A stretch of DNA of 34,102 nt, from the NCBI GenBank assembly GCA_018524725.1, contig JAEUWP010000468.1:1-34102 (forward strand). The letters run 5' to 3'. A program made the translations under genes and the position numbers. Below are positions 22,205-33,176 of this stretch, piece after piece (the first letter of the stretch is position 1; every line of letters starts with the position of its first letter). The DNA is from Podaxis mareebaensis (Eukaryota; Basidiomycota; Agaricomycetes; Agaricales; Agaricaceae). The notes below the pieces were generated by a model, which worked only from the letters and a program-made list of their open reading frames with translations, was not told where the DNA came from and did no database searches.

Positions 22205-22804
22205 TATGAAGGGAGTAGAAGTGAGGAGAGGGGGGAAAAGTCCAGGTCGATTGGACACTTTGGGGCATTTGAGCCACTGAGGGGGATAGATCATATATCT
22301 ATCGCCGTTGAAATTTTTCTACGAGCCCACTTGTTAGAAATAAGCCGAAGATCCATAGCGGATCAGATATGTTGGGCAGCGTACAGGGAGTACGATAGCC
22401 GTTCCGCTGTGCCACGAAGAAATCCCGATCATAATGTTTCTGCCGCTTGATCCTATAAGTAGGCTATGAGTTTATGTTCAATTATTTCAATGAGGTTTGC
22501 TTCATGGTCGACGAGACACAAGATAGGATAGGATGCGTGTGATGATATACTTCGAAGGCTGCAGTGGGTTTGCGAGAGTGCATCCTTGCTGTCAAATATT
22601 GAGTATGGCGTCATTGTTATTGCGACTGACAAATACAAAATCGGACATGGATCATGCATTACATATTCTTACAGATATGGACACTCGAAGGACGACGATA
22701 AAGGTGTTCTAGGAAACTTGGAGCCAACGTACAGATTTGACAAAGAAAACATGTGAACCAAGCGATCCAGAGCGATTCATTCACTCCCAATATCCATCAA
22801 TCGG
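22205..22804. other. Intergenic between P450 3' end and AA9 5' end
   Basis: The first 100 nt is the AA9 leader and core promoter. The rest has no supported gene and holds the P450 terminator region. The plus frame at 22067-22450 overlaps AA9 exon 1 and is its shadow. Confidence 0.5.
22293..22298 (-). promoter_or_regulatory. Putative TATA element of the AA9 gene
   Basis: AGATATATGAT on the gene strand lies about 90 nt before ATG 22204 and is followed by a CT-rich stretch typical of fungal start regions. The spacing fits a core promoter; there is no other support. Confidence 0.35.
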
Positions 22805-24933
22805 CTAGAGGCCGATGTATTCGCTTTCAATGGCTGCTTGCTTGATCAACTCCTCCGCCTCCTTCGAGCGAGGCTTTATGGTACACTTGAACGGCTTGGG
22901 ACCCCTGGTGATCATTCATGAGTACGACCAACATATCCACAGCTGCGTAGCAATTACGTACGCAGTAATCGCTGACTCAAGCTCCATTCCTGGCTCAATG
23001 GTGTTCCCGTTTTCGTCCTTTGCCTTGAGGATGTCGCAAGTAGTCAGGATGCAAAGCGCCGCCAACCAGACAATCGAACTCCCGAGGTGTCTTCCGGGGC
23101 AGATTCTGCCACCAACAGAAAATATGTTTCAGCTATCGGCGGTAACGTTATAAGGCGGATACCGTATAGGTGCATACCTCCGACCAAATCCGAAGCCGAT
23201 CTCCACGTCTCTTGCGAGGTCTTCATCAAGGCTCCCATCCTTGCGCAAGTACCGTTCGGGCATGAAGGCGAAAGGATTGGGGTATTTCTCCGGATCGTGC
23301 AACATAGCCCTGTGAGGGGAAGTCTCAGGCTCGCAAGTTCGCGGATCTCGAAGTCACCAACCAGATGTTAGGAATGACTACTGTCCCCTTGGGGATACGG
23401 TAGCCCTCATATACGTCCTCTTCCGTAGACAAATGGGGAATTGCTAGTGGTTATCGTTTGATAAATTGGATGATATGGAACTGGTTAGAACAGGGTCGGC
23501 TCACCTATCGGTGCGATGGGAAGCCACCTATAGGTCGGCAGGAGTCAGCCCAAACCTCAGTGTAGGAAAGTGGAAGTACCTGAGAGTTTCCTTGACGATC
23601 GCCGTGCAGTAGGGCAGGAGAGGTTCATCGTCGTGAGTGGGTAGCCGTAACTTGCCGTCGGCCCCGCGGAGAACGGAATCCAATTCGACTTGAGCGCGTT
23701 TTTGGATATCCAAGTGGTGGACCATGGCAAGCATGAAGACGTGCAAAACGCCGGAAGTCGTCCCAACCGTGCCTGTCGGCATGCAATTAACAGTGTCATC
23801 CATACTAAACGCGAAATCTGCTCACCCATAAAGATAGTACCGCAGATTTCTTTGATAAACTCCTCTTGCTGCAGGTCAGGGGTATCGGAGGAATAAATGT
23901 CGTCTAGGGCCTCAGAAACAAAGGAAATGAGGCCGTTTCTGCCTTTATTATTCTGCGATCCTCTGTCAGATAAGAAACATGAAAAAAAAATTCTCGTACC
24001 TTTCCACGGTCCTGCCATTGCTTCTTGGAGTCTCCGAAAGGAATATCCAACATAGCTCGCATGTCATTGTGCCACATACGAGCCTTGCGCTGGAAACCGA
24101 CCCAGCTAGGAAAGTGCTTCATGAATGGGAATGCGTCGACGAGAAAAGCCCCCGGAACCGTCGCCTGTTTGAGACCTTCGGCACCTGTGGACGAAAGTTT
24201 GATGTACGGATCATCTGCCGGTTTGATTGGGAGCCCAAAGGTAGTGGACAAGGACACAGAACCAACCATGCTACGCAATAACGAGATTATCATATTTTCG
24301 GACATCGCAGAAGGGAAATGAAACATACTGGACAACGTGTTCCATGAAGTCCTCCGGGGTATCGATGAGCTTCTTCAGCAGCTGGTTTATATATTTGGTT
24401 TCATGAGGTCTCTGCCATTCGAGTTTGACGTTGGAGATCGAATGAGAATCCTCAACCGGAAACTTAAAATAGCGCTGCAGGAGACGCCTTCTGGTACGCC
24501 AACCGTCGTTATTAGGCATGACGGCAAAGAGCCAAGTGAAACCCATTAGGTCGTGGACCATAGGTGAATGTGCCCGTGATGAATAAATCGAGCCGCGCTT
24601 CTCTAAGAGATCACTTGCAGTCCGGCGAGTATTGAGTACCACAAGGGAGGTGCCGGCCATGTTCAAATAGATCATCTCAGAATCTGGGGAGTAACATGTG
24701 AGTGGGCGTACATATTACGACACGCAAATATACGTACTGTATTGTCGGCCCCAATCAGCGTAGGCTTCCCATTCGAAGCGGGCTGGCTTATTATGCAGGT
24801 TTCCAATGAGTGGCAGCCGGGGTGGGCCAGGGGGAAGAGGTATCTTGCTTCGCGTTTTGCGTCGATAGAAGGCATGAGCGAGAACAAGAGTAATAATAGA
24901 AAGGAGGATAGCATGGGTGCTGTTAGATGCCAT
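22805..24933 (-). CDS. Cytochrome P450 monooxygenase
   Basis: Ten exons join to 1623 nt, 540 aa: 24933-24738, 24683-24329, 24270-24000, 23952-23826, 23772-23580, 23527-23505 (23 nt), 23443-23362, 23309-23178, 23105-22962, 22904-22805. An N-terminal membrane anchor (residues about 7-23) precedes the hinge [14 protein letters not shown]. The helix I region reads MGTVGTTSG instead of the usual AGxxTT. The helix K ExxR is KETLR (Glu378, Arg381). The PERF-type motif is FMPERY, and the haem loop [14 protein letters not shown] places the thiolate ligand at Cys462. The protein would sit on the ER and need a P450 reductase. The overall pattern resembles fungal clans related to O-methylsterigmatocystin oxidoreductase-like CYPs, which are expanded in wood-decay fungi for xenobiotic and secondary metabolism; the substrate is unknown. 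Length is normal and the frame is intact. Donor choice at exon 2 (His-Met-Val-Gly junction) is the least certain splice. Confidence 0.93.
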
Positions 24934-26236
24934 TGAGGCGACGTCAATGTCAAGTCTTGTTATGATGGGGTGGTGGAGGTGAAGACCAAAGATGTAGGCA
25001 AGAACTGCCTGCTTTAATACCAGAACAAAGATATGTTTAGAGGACCAGGAACCGATTGGGACGTAAAAGTGCACCCACATCGGAGGTATCTCATCTTTCC
25101 GATGACAACTTTGGAGGCATTGATGTTGTCCAAAAGATGCCATGACATATACGAGCCAGCTTGATGGAGGAAAGTACGGTCAGGCGGTCGGGCATGCTAC
25201 AATGACTCGCTGTTGACATTGCCATTGTAGGGCTATGAGTCGCCGAACTAGTAAGAAACCGATGGGCGATGTTCATAGCTTTAGATCTTGCGTAATGGGG
25301 GTAGGCAGAGGCGGGCATTGGGACGTTTCAGTTGCCAAAACAGAGAATGCAGGTGTTGATGTGCAAGTGCAGGTGACGAAGTTGCTGGCCGCTAGCCCCA
25401 CCCTTTGGTCGCGTCCCAGAATTGCATTCATAGAAATGTAATGGGACTGGAGCTTCTCATTGTTCAGAGCGGTTCTTTTCATTTGGGTTTGTAACAGTGT
25501 CAATACGAGCAGGGGTCTTGAATGAGACCGCCAATAGCAAAGGCACGGCAATTCGTTTGGTGACCCCTGGGAGCGCCTGGTGATATGTATGACGTTGGAT
25601 CTCTACGCACTGCCGTACAGAAGGGTTGGAGTTCCCCTTCCCGAAGTCGTGGATGGGGCAAACCTGGATGTAGTTGTGCAAGAACGGAATGGACCCCATC
25701 CCGGAATTGCCATCTGAGTTCAGACGGAGGTGAAAATTAGCGGGACCTTCCCGTTTCAAACTCAGCCACTCGGTAACTAAACAAATTTCGTTTCATCATA
25801 CCGATATAGCCACCCACACCTCACAATAAACCTTTCGGCGGACAAAAACACATTTCCGATCGCCCCCACAGGGGACGAGTACCGAAAAATAGATACGCGA
25901 CACGGATTTGACCCTTACCATGGAATTTTGCCGTGTCTCGTCCGGAGTTCGATGAGACGACTTAGAGACTGAGCCAGCATCTACGCTGATTACAATGTGC
26001 CTATGACTCGGACGTATCAACCAGAGAATTAGCGAAACCCATTGATATATATAACTTTCCAATGTTCATACTCCACGACCTAAACTCTTATTGTCTTCCT
26101 CCAGTTCAAATTTACAAAGTTACCGAAAACCTGGACGGTTTTACGTCTTCAGAATTGAACAGATACCGTAAGCTACGGGGGCAGTGAATACACATGCCCC
26201 ATGATTACCCACCAACACTGACCATAATATCGCCTT
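24934..26236. other. Intergenic, no supported gene
   Basis: The first 150 nt holds the P450 leader, with a TATTAAAG-like element about 80 nt before its ATG. Remaining frames (all 100 codons or fewer) have no motif. No repeat or element end is visible. Confidence 0.5.
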
Positions 26237-27280
26237 TTAAGAGTTCTGAGACGCGTCCACGGCTATCTTCAAATGGGAAGCAACCGCCTCAGACATGGCG
26301 CCAATGTCGCTTGTCACATTGATCTATGTCTCGTCAGCTTCGATCCGAGCGGAGGCCTAGCTTGCTAACCATGTCGAAACCCTGAGCGGCACGCTTCGCG
26401 GCCTGGGCCCCAGATACGCAGTAGATGGCGCTGATGGCGTTCAATTAGAATCAACTATGTTTGAGGAACCGGGGCCTACCATTTCTTTCCAGCAGTGTGT
26501 GCTTCCGCCAAGATCTTCTGTATTACTCCCTCGATGTAGGGATCTGGGTCCGGAGAAGGAGGAGGATATCCAAGTGAAATTGACAAGTCATATGGCCCAA
26601 TAAAGAGTACGTCTTTGAGCGTGATAAGTGTATCACATACTAACTCCAAAACCGACAACTAACACTTACCAATCCCTTCGACACGAGCTATTTCGTGGAC
26701 ATTGTCAACCGCTTCCTTAGTCTCTATCTGAACCATGACAAGAACGTTCTCATTCGCTTTTTCCAAGTATTGCGGCATTGTGACGCTCCACGTTCCGTGT
26801 GTGAACGGGCTACCAAAGCCTCGCCGGCCAATAGGGGGGAACTTGCTGTCCGCAACGACCTCTTTGGCCTTTTCGGCATTAGAGACCTATCGGGATAAGT
26901 TAAAAGGGCGAGTGGCGTGTGATGCAGTGTCAGTCAACGACAGAGAATGCAGGTTCGGCAGATGTCCCGACCATTGGCACCACGACCCCACGAGCCCCCG
27001 CATCAAGCGCATGCTTGATTTGCCAGCTGGTGCTGCCGCTAACCCCAGTTGCTGGAATCCTGACAATTGGACTGGGACCGGCAGCTTCAATGGCGGCGAC
27101 ACTTTCCGCCGCGCCAGGAACTAGGGGGACTAAACCATGCTCACAATCGACCGCAATCCAAGATAGGTGGGGACTTGACTTAGCAAGAGTACGTGCGTGA
27201 AAAAGACCTGGAACTGTCAGCCAAGCGCCAAATGCTGGCTTGTTGGCTCTGAAGGCTTGTAGAAGTGGGTGAGTCGCCAT
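26237..27280 (-). CDS. HpcH/HpaI-family (class II pyruvate-type) aldolase
   Basis: Five exons (27280-26972, 26886-26670, 26612-26480, 26430-26370, 26323-26237) join to 807 nt, 268 aa, the usual size for the family. WIAVDCEHGLVP (Asp45, Glu47, His48) and VRIP (Arg74) supply the expected active-site residues. IKHALDAGARGVVVPM, FGSPFTHG, MVQIETKEAV (metal-binding Glu) and VLFIGPYDLSISLG follow in order. The fold is a TIM barrel with a divalent metal that cleaves or forms 4-hydroxy-2-oxoacids, releasing pyruvate, as in homoprotocatechuate catabolism (HpaI, 2,4-dihydroxyhept-2-ene-1,7-dioate aldolase). No targeting peptide is seen, so it is likely cytosolic. The exon 1 donor (GTCGGG) is weak, but the joined sequence PMVSNAEKAKEV is right for the family. 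It could serve aromatic breakdown, though the neighbouring ring-cleavage genes seen in bacteria are absent. Confidence 0.93.
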
Positions 27281-28240
27281 GAAGGGTGTGAGTAACTAGT
27301 GGCAGGAGGCGATCTGATATGATAACATGCTCTCGCACGCTCAGGTTCTCCTGGCATTGATTCGCTTATGCCATAGACTGTGACTTCATAATCCCTGATC
27401 TAGTCCTTATGGGAAGTACGTACACTGAAAATTGCTGTGCTTGCGCATTTATCTCAGCTCTCAGGTCCTTAGCATGCAGACGAGTACAACCCTGAGATTG
27501 ATAGACCCAAGTTAAATACCTCTGCGATGGAATCCCATCAATCTGCATAGAGATAGCTGGAAGCCCAGGAATGAAAACCAGACGAGTGGATCAGATGCTG
27601 AGCCATCACCGCGCCTTGCATCTCGCCCTTCTATGTAAGCCATCGGGAGAGCCACACTGTGTGCTGCCCATGAAAGAAGGGATGCCTTAGCGGCCGCAAC
27701 AGATTCCTTGTAGGGCTTCCAACGAATGAAGCCATAGCGTCGATAATCGATACTTTGATGCCCTTGGAAATAGGTAATGATCCCCTCTGGTGAAAGATCA
27801 TGAGCTCAAGTCGCAATAACGACCTTTCCGATACCTTGATCTGCGTAATACTGAGGTTGGGCTTTCTTCGTGGTGAATCGAACATTAGGGAGTCAGGATG
27901 GATCTGCAATCTGAGGCTCCGCACTGGCGTTGATGAAATGGTGGTGAACATTAAAGGCCGACCCTAACGTTCAACGCGATTGCATTGAAATGAGGCACGT
28001 GAAAGTTTGAGCCACTCTTCACATGCAATAGTACAGGGTCACTCAATTGGAGTAAGTCCAATACTCAATGGGCAACAGCGAAATTCGAAGGTGCTGCTCT
28101 TTCAAAGACCGGTCGCTGTGGGGCTGGCACGAAAGCAATGTACATGATGCAACGGTTCCAGCGGGGAGTTGTTTGAAGGCCACAAATTATATTCACCCCG
28201 TCAGAGTCGTCGCGCTTACATTTAGTATGCACTTGACTAT
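27281..28240. other. Intergenic containing a decayed coding remnant
   Basis: This holds the aldolase upstream region, the remnant described at 27512-27889, and the HsbA 3' flank. No other supported gene is present. Confidence 0.45.
27512..27889 (-). pseudogene. Unidentified coding remnant with one in-frame TGA
   Basis: One minus-strand frame reads from 27889 for 27 codons (FTTKKAQPQYYADQGIGKVV), meets TGA at 27808-27806, and continues open for 98 more codons to TAA at 27512. The part after the stop is protein-like: EGIITYFQGHQSIDYRRYGF, IRWKPYKESVAAAKASLLSW, HSVALPMAYIEGRD. Residue balance on both sides of the stop suggests a single gene interrupted by one nonsense change. I do not recognise the family. 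It sits head-to-tail between the aldolase and HsbA genes on the same strand. Confidence 0.35.
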
Positions 28241-28940
28241 TTAAGCGTAAGCAGCGATAGCCTTCGCAAAGGCAGCATCAATTTCGGCCTTGACAGCATT
28301 GGCCTGGTCCACTAACTCCGGCTGCGGAGAGCAACGTCGATTAGTACAGGTGTTTGAAGTTTTCCATAATGCGGGGGACTTACAGGGGCAGAGGCAATGA
28401 GGGCGTTCTCGAGAGCAGTCGTACTCGAGCTGAGGTTGGCCAAGTCCTGCTTGACGAGATCAGGGATGCCGCCGACAGGGAGGGCCTGGAAGGCGGCTTT
28501 CTTGGCCACGATAGCCGTCAGGGAGTCCTCGATGATCGGCTGGATGCCAGTAATAGCATTGAGAATGCTGGTGCCATCGGCCACAGAAACAGGAGTGGGG
28601 ACAGCCTGCATTAACCACGTCATTGCCGCAAAGCCAGCCATGAACACTGGAGCCCACCTCAACGTCACCCGTAGTGTCATCAACAGCAGATTGAACATTT
28701 GTAGCATCGGTGTGGATTGCCTATCCGTGGAGATAAGACAGCTTCATGCCAGAAGGCAAGGCAACGGCTCACCAGGGCCTGGGTCAAAGACCCACCGCTG
28801 TTGGGGAATGAGTTGATTGCATTGTCTAAAGCGGTGACTTGTGTTCTGAGGGTAGCGAGGTCGTTCAAGACATCTTGGGTGGTGGCGCCAAAGGCGACCG
28901 CGATAGTAGAGGCAAGGTAGATGAGAGACTTGAATTGCAT
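28241..28940 (-). CDS. HsbA-like secreted protein (hydrophobic surface-binding protein A family)
   Basis: Four exons (28940-28773, 28720-28658, 28605-28384, 28321-28241) join to 534 nt, 177 aa, all in phase 0. A signal peptide (MQFKSLIYLASTIAVAFGA) precedes a mature protein made of amphipathic helices. TTQDVLNDLATLRTQVTALD, LVKQDLANLSSSTTALENAL and DQANAVKAEIDAAFAKAI show the spaced small and hydrophobic residues of the HsbA/Mp1p galactomannoprotein fold. It has no Cys, like the family. In Aspergillus oryzae HsbA adsorbs to hydrophobic polyester surfaces and recruits cutinase; Mp1p relatives bind lipids. Here a role in coating hydrophobic surfaces or binding lipids outside the cell is inferred. 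Length is typical and the gene is intact. A TATA box lies 35-42 nt before the ATG, which suggests a compact, strong promoter. Confidence 0.9.
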
Positions 28941-28974
28941 TGTGAGTTGAGGTAAAAGATGTAGTTAGACACCT

Positions 28975-28982
28975 CTTTTATA
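28975..28982 (-). promoter_or_regulatory. TATA box of the HsbA-like gene
   Basis: TATAAAAG on the gene strand lies 35-42 nt upstream of ATG 28940, in the short leader ending CAACTCACAATG. The close, perfect TATA implies a very short 5' UTR and is typical of highly expressed secreted-protein genes. Confidence 0.55.
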
Positions 28983-31104
28983 CCTGCAATCGAAACAAAT
29001 TTGGTGTGTTGAAATATTCGGACGAGCTGTTGAAAAGCTTGTGATTATCCTATCAATGGTAGAAAGTTAGACGTGGAGAGTGAATGAGACTGGGAGAAGC
29101 AGAAACGGACACTCACATGCGTTAGAACGTTCGACGTGGGCTAAGAATAGGATAGCCAAAGTATTGGTAATGCCCAAGATCACGTTCTATAGTAGCTTAC
29201 AAGACGACCACATGTCAAACAATATCATCGGGAGGATGGACAAGGTCAGGTGGTAGAGCTCGAACGGTCATGAGCATACCTCGCTTGGGCAGCGATGGTC
29301 AAACTTGAATCACAGGCAAAAGTTTGGCTGTACATGAGAACTGTCGGAGAATTCGGTATCTCCTTCTTGCTCTCACTGCCATCCTGGATTCAAGGGTACT
29401 CGAGGGACTCTGGGAACGAGCAACGCGGTTTTGAGGCAAGCGGGAGGAAAGGCAGGTGTGCCGACCGCGCAGCTGGGAATTCTGTCTGTTCTGATGATGA
29501 GATAATTTGACGCCATGATGTATCGAGAAGTTTCTACGTCGGAGATGAGAAGCGGAAGGACATAGAAGATGGAGGGCCTCCTCTGTACCAGTAGTCCTGT
29601 AACTACGGAATCAGCGCTTCGAGCTCACTCGGGCTTGAGACCCCCTTATGTAGATCGTTGGTTGATAATTTTCGTCTCTTAACCTTCACAACGTTTTGAT
29701 GAACTTTCTTGTACCCTACACATGCTGTTCATTGAACCTGTGTCACGTATATGGGATTCCCAACTTGGTTAGTTTTGGGATGGCATAGAAATCTCAACTT
29801 CCCTCTTACTCTCAATATAGCCTATTTTTCTAAGCCGACTACTATTCATCCCATTCTGGCTGGCATGCTTCCTCACATTGGTTGAGAGTGCGAGCGATGG
29901 ACTCCGAGAATTGCTACTTGAGCGAAGGAGAGCTTAACATCATGGGTCTTTTGAACGGGGTGAGCGACCACCCTCAAATTCGTTGGCGGCTTTGTAAAAA
30001 CATGCGCTTCAGGAGATTCAATTCGTTGCTATACTGCGCAGTTCTCCTCAGTGGCTTGCAGAGAAACCTTAAGTTGAGTATTTTGGGACCATGGGACCAA
30101 TGCGTTTGCGAGCGGTCATCTGACCCAGAAGCATGCTTCCTTTTCACAGCCTACCCTAGTCGCGGGCTACGATCCTGGCACATTGAAGGGGGATCGGAAG
30201 TTTGTCTCAGACACCTGTCCAATGAGTGTTCTCGCTCTATGAACCATCTTCTGTATATCAACGTAGAGAAACCTACGAAGTTATGCTACTTCCCACCCAA
30301 ACGAGAAGCGAGGGTTTACTGCTGCATTCCCATGGGGTGTGTTCCATTCAATGTTTAATTTCTCAGAGTTCTCAGTGAATAGATGATGAAGTGTGATAAG
30401 AAGTCAGTTGCCAAGTTCTATGAAACATTTTCTGCTCCAACGTGTGATCGAGCGGAAGCAATGGAACAAACCTTCCTGTGACTCAGAGGAGCAATAGTGA
30501 GGTCATTTTGACAGTCGAGGTCTACTAACAGTGTACCAGTTATTTTTATTTATCACATGGTGAGCACAGAAGCGCAAAGATGCGCCGTTGGGATAATTTC
30601 TTGGTGAATGTTGTAAAGGCTCAGGAATATTTAGATCATGGCCGCACCCAGCCTTAATGATGATAATAATCTCCCAAGGGGATTTCCCTGCCACCACTGG
30701 GCATTAAGATAAAAGTCAATATTTCTGCTTGTGATTTGTGGTAGGATGGTAACACAATACCTGTCAAGCAGGTAACTTAGGGGACTTACTGTAATTCGTC
30801 ATACCCGTATGAATGGGATGCGTAGATAGATACCGGGTTTCTCACGGGAGTCTCTCAATGTACGTTCACCCGTGTCTCGGTAGTTAGCTTGCCTGTTGCG
30901 GGTAATAAATGCAGTCACACAAGCAAGCTGCCCTTTCGCGTCGCATTCTGCAGCTCCCGAAAAACGTAGCCTCTGGGAGCGTATGTGGATCAAGCCACTA
31001 CTTGGAACCTCACATTCCGGATATTCAAGCCATGACTCCTGGTAGAAATATGAAAGAACGATAAACAGAAGCCGTTTCTAAACTTTTAATTTATATACAG
31101 ATAT
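28983..31104. other. 2.1-kb gene-poor stretch
   Basis: A plus-strand frame at 29882-30358 (158 codons) is the longest. It has many Cys residues but no signal peptide, domain or intron support, and I do not accept it as a gene. Nothing else exceeds about 70 codons. The segment near 31081-31104 is the 3' flank of the MFS transporter. Confidence 0.4.
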
Positions 31105-33176
31105 CTACCGATTCAGCGGCTTCTCAACGATGAACCAAGATGCGATCATCGCAGCTAGTGCCATGGTCACAGAGAATACCAAAGTGCTATGTACAGCATC
31201 TCCATAGGCAGACCTCACTATTGCACGGGTCTCTGGCTCAAGCTCTTTAAGGTAGTCAAGCGACTCTCTGACGCGTTTAACGATCTATGGGGCGTACGTG
31301 AGGATCAACGAGTGACGTGCGAGGGAAATGTAGAATAGAATATACCTCGTCTACGTCCCCGTGTTGGAGTGTGCGATGTAACACTGACCGGAGTGTGGTT
31401 TGAACGAGAGTGCTACCGATGGAGAGGCCGACGACCGATCCCAGCGAGCGGAAGAGATACGATACTATAAGGAGGTTAAGAGTAAAGGACGGCATTGAAA
31501 CAGGTTGGGACATACCTGCTGTCGCAATAGCTTGGTCAACTTTACCTGCATTTGCGATCAACGAGATTAAACTGCTCGTGATACCACTCCCATTACCCCA
31601 AGATGTGAGAGCCAATCCTGTCACACATCGAGTTCAATGATAACCCTTCAGGTAAGACAGGGTACGCACCAATGATCACTTCTGCAGTTGACCTCGGCAA
31701 GCTCAGGAAACCAGTTCCACTCAAAACTGTGATGGTACCAGCCAGTAGAACGACATAAGCCACACAAGTGAGAGTGTAGTACTTCCCCGTGGCCTGCATA
31801 ATCAAGCCACCGCTTAGGCTACCAACGAGGGCAGTTACGACAGCAATGACAAGCCATGCGCCAGTTTCAGAAGCAGATTTTCCCAATACAGCCTGAAGAT
31901 ACAAAGATATATGGAATAATTGTGCGAAAGCACCCGCGATGCCGAAGAAGTTGACGAGATATGACGCTAGCAGGGAACGATTGAGAACAATTCGGGTAGG
32001 CGCGAGAGGCTCAGCGGCAAGCCGCGTCTCGATCAGTCCGAACACAGCCGCAGAAATTGTGAAACCAACGAGCAGAGATACAGTAAGCTGGTTATTCCAT
32101 CCAATGTCACCGCCGCGATCCAAGCCCAGCAAGAGGAAAAAGACGGCAAGAATGAGGGTTGCAGCACCGCCAAAGTCAATCCGGCGGAGTTTGGTCTTGA
32201 AATCCGTGTCAGGACTCGAGGCGCTAGGCGGAAGTGGCAATGAAAGGAAGAAATAGACGGAGAGAGCAGAAACGATGGCGAGAGGGACTTGAATATAGAA
32301 AGCCCATCTCCAGCCAATTGTATCTGCAAGGTAGCCTCCTAGTGAGGCACCCACAGTGTTTCCGCATGACCAGACGATGTTGATCAATCCTAGCGGTGGA
32401 CTAGATTAAGTTTTCGAGCCGAAGGGCTTAAGTCTGGAAGAGTACTTGCCTTGCCAGGTGCCGCGGGACCGTAATGGAACTAGGTCCGACATAATGATAC
32501 TTACGAGCCTGGAAAGCGCCTATATCAAATCATGCCGCCATCAAGAGCTAACAGAAAGCATACGTCTGCATTCCACCTCCCCCAATCCCTGTGAAGGCCC
32601 GGCTAGCGATCAACTCGTCCATATCTCTGGCGCTACCGCATAACAGAGTGCCGACCGCAAATATCGTGTAGGCAAACAGAAGACAGCTCTTCCGGCCGAA
32701 AATATCGCTGAGCTTCCCATACAAGGGCCTGTCTCTCGTCAACAGCTGGAAGACCCAGGACTTGGATTAAGAAACGTACTGAAAACTCGTAAGGGTGAGC
32801 AGGTATGATGTAGCTATCCAACTTGTCTTCTGAAGTTCGTTGAGGTCGTTCCCGATGGCCGCGTAAGCTGCACCAGGTTCGTGAGATGGCTGTAACTTCC
32901 ACGAAATGGGGCCATACAAGAAACCACGATAGTCCCATCCATTGCGGTCAGGAATATGCCAATAGCCATGGGTATCACCTGTCAATTCATTGAGCATCTG
33001 TAAGTTTTCAATAGCTAAAACTCAATACTGATGCTTACATAGACAACATATGAAAGTACGTTCTTCTGTTCCTCGAGGTGCTCTTCGAAGTTTGACGCGT
33101 CCCTTCCATTGCCGTTGTAGCTAGCGTTTTGGGTCTGGCCTAACAAGGGAGAGCTCTCGTCTGACGTGGCAGCCAT
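31105..33176 (-). CDS. MFS multidrug/basic amino-acid type transporter (DHA2-like, 14 TM)
   Basis: Nine exons join to 1632 nt, 543 aa: 33176-33039, 32978-32918, 32867-32780, 32728-32564, 32508-32450, 32389-31670, 31617-31516, 31464-31346, 31284-31105. The N-terminal tail (MAATSDESSPLLGQTQNA) resembles a dileucine-type vacuolar or endosomal sorting tail. IFLTAMDGTIVV, TSWIATSYLLTLTSFQPLYG, GKLSDIFGRK (MFS motif A), RGTWQGLINIVW, the antiporter motif GNTVGASLGGYLAD and GWRWAFYIQVPLA mark the DHA2 drug:H+ antiporter group (Fnx1/Vba/Azr1 relatives). A loop of about 25 charged residues follows TM6. Such proteins export toxic compounds at the plasma membrane or load basic amino acids into vacuoles; the sequence does not decide which. 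Intron 5 is GC-AG, the others GT-AG. The frame is intact. Confidence 0.93.
32390..32449 (-). other. GC-AG intron in the DHA2-like transporter
   Basis: The exon ends CAAG and the intron begins GCAAGT, a strong match to the consensus for GC donors. It ends CCGCTAG. Only this choice joins RGTWQG to LINIVW in frame; the nearby GT (two codons later) would shift the frame. Confidence 0.8.

Noticed and set aside
25091..25318. 75-codon minus-strand frame considered as a second P450 fragment
   Set aside because: Contains none of the P450 motifs; it only overlaps the upstream region of the real P450.
29882..30358. 158-codon plus-strand frame
   Set aside because: Cys-rich, but with no regular Cys spacing, no leader and no recognisable family. 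It would be the only long intronless gene in the window.
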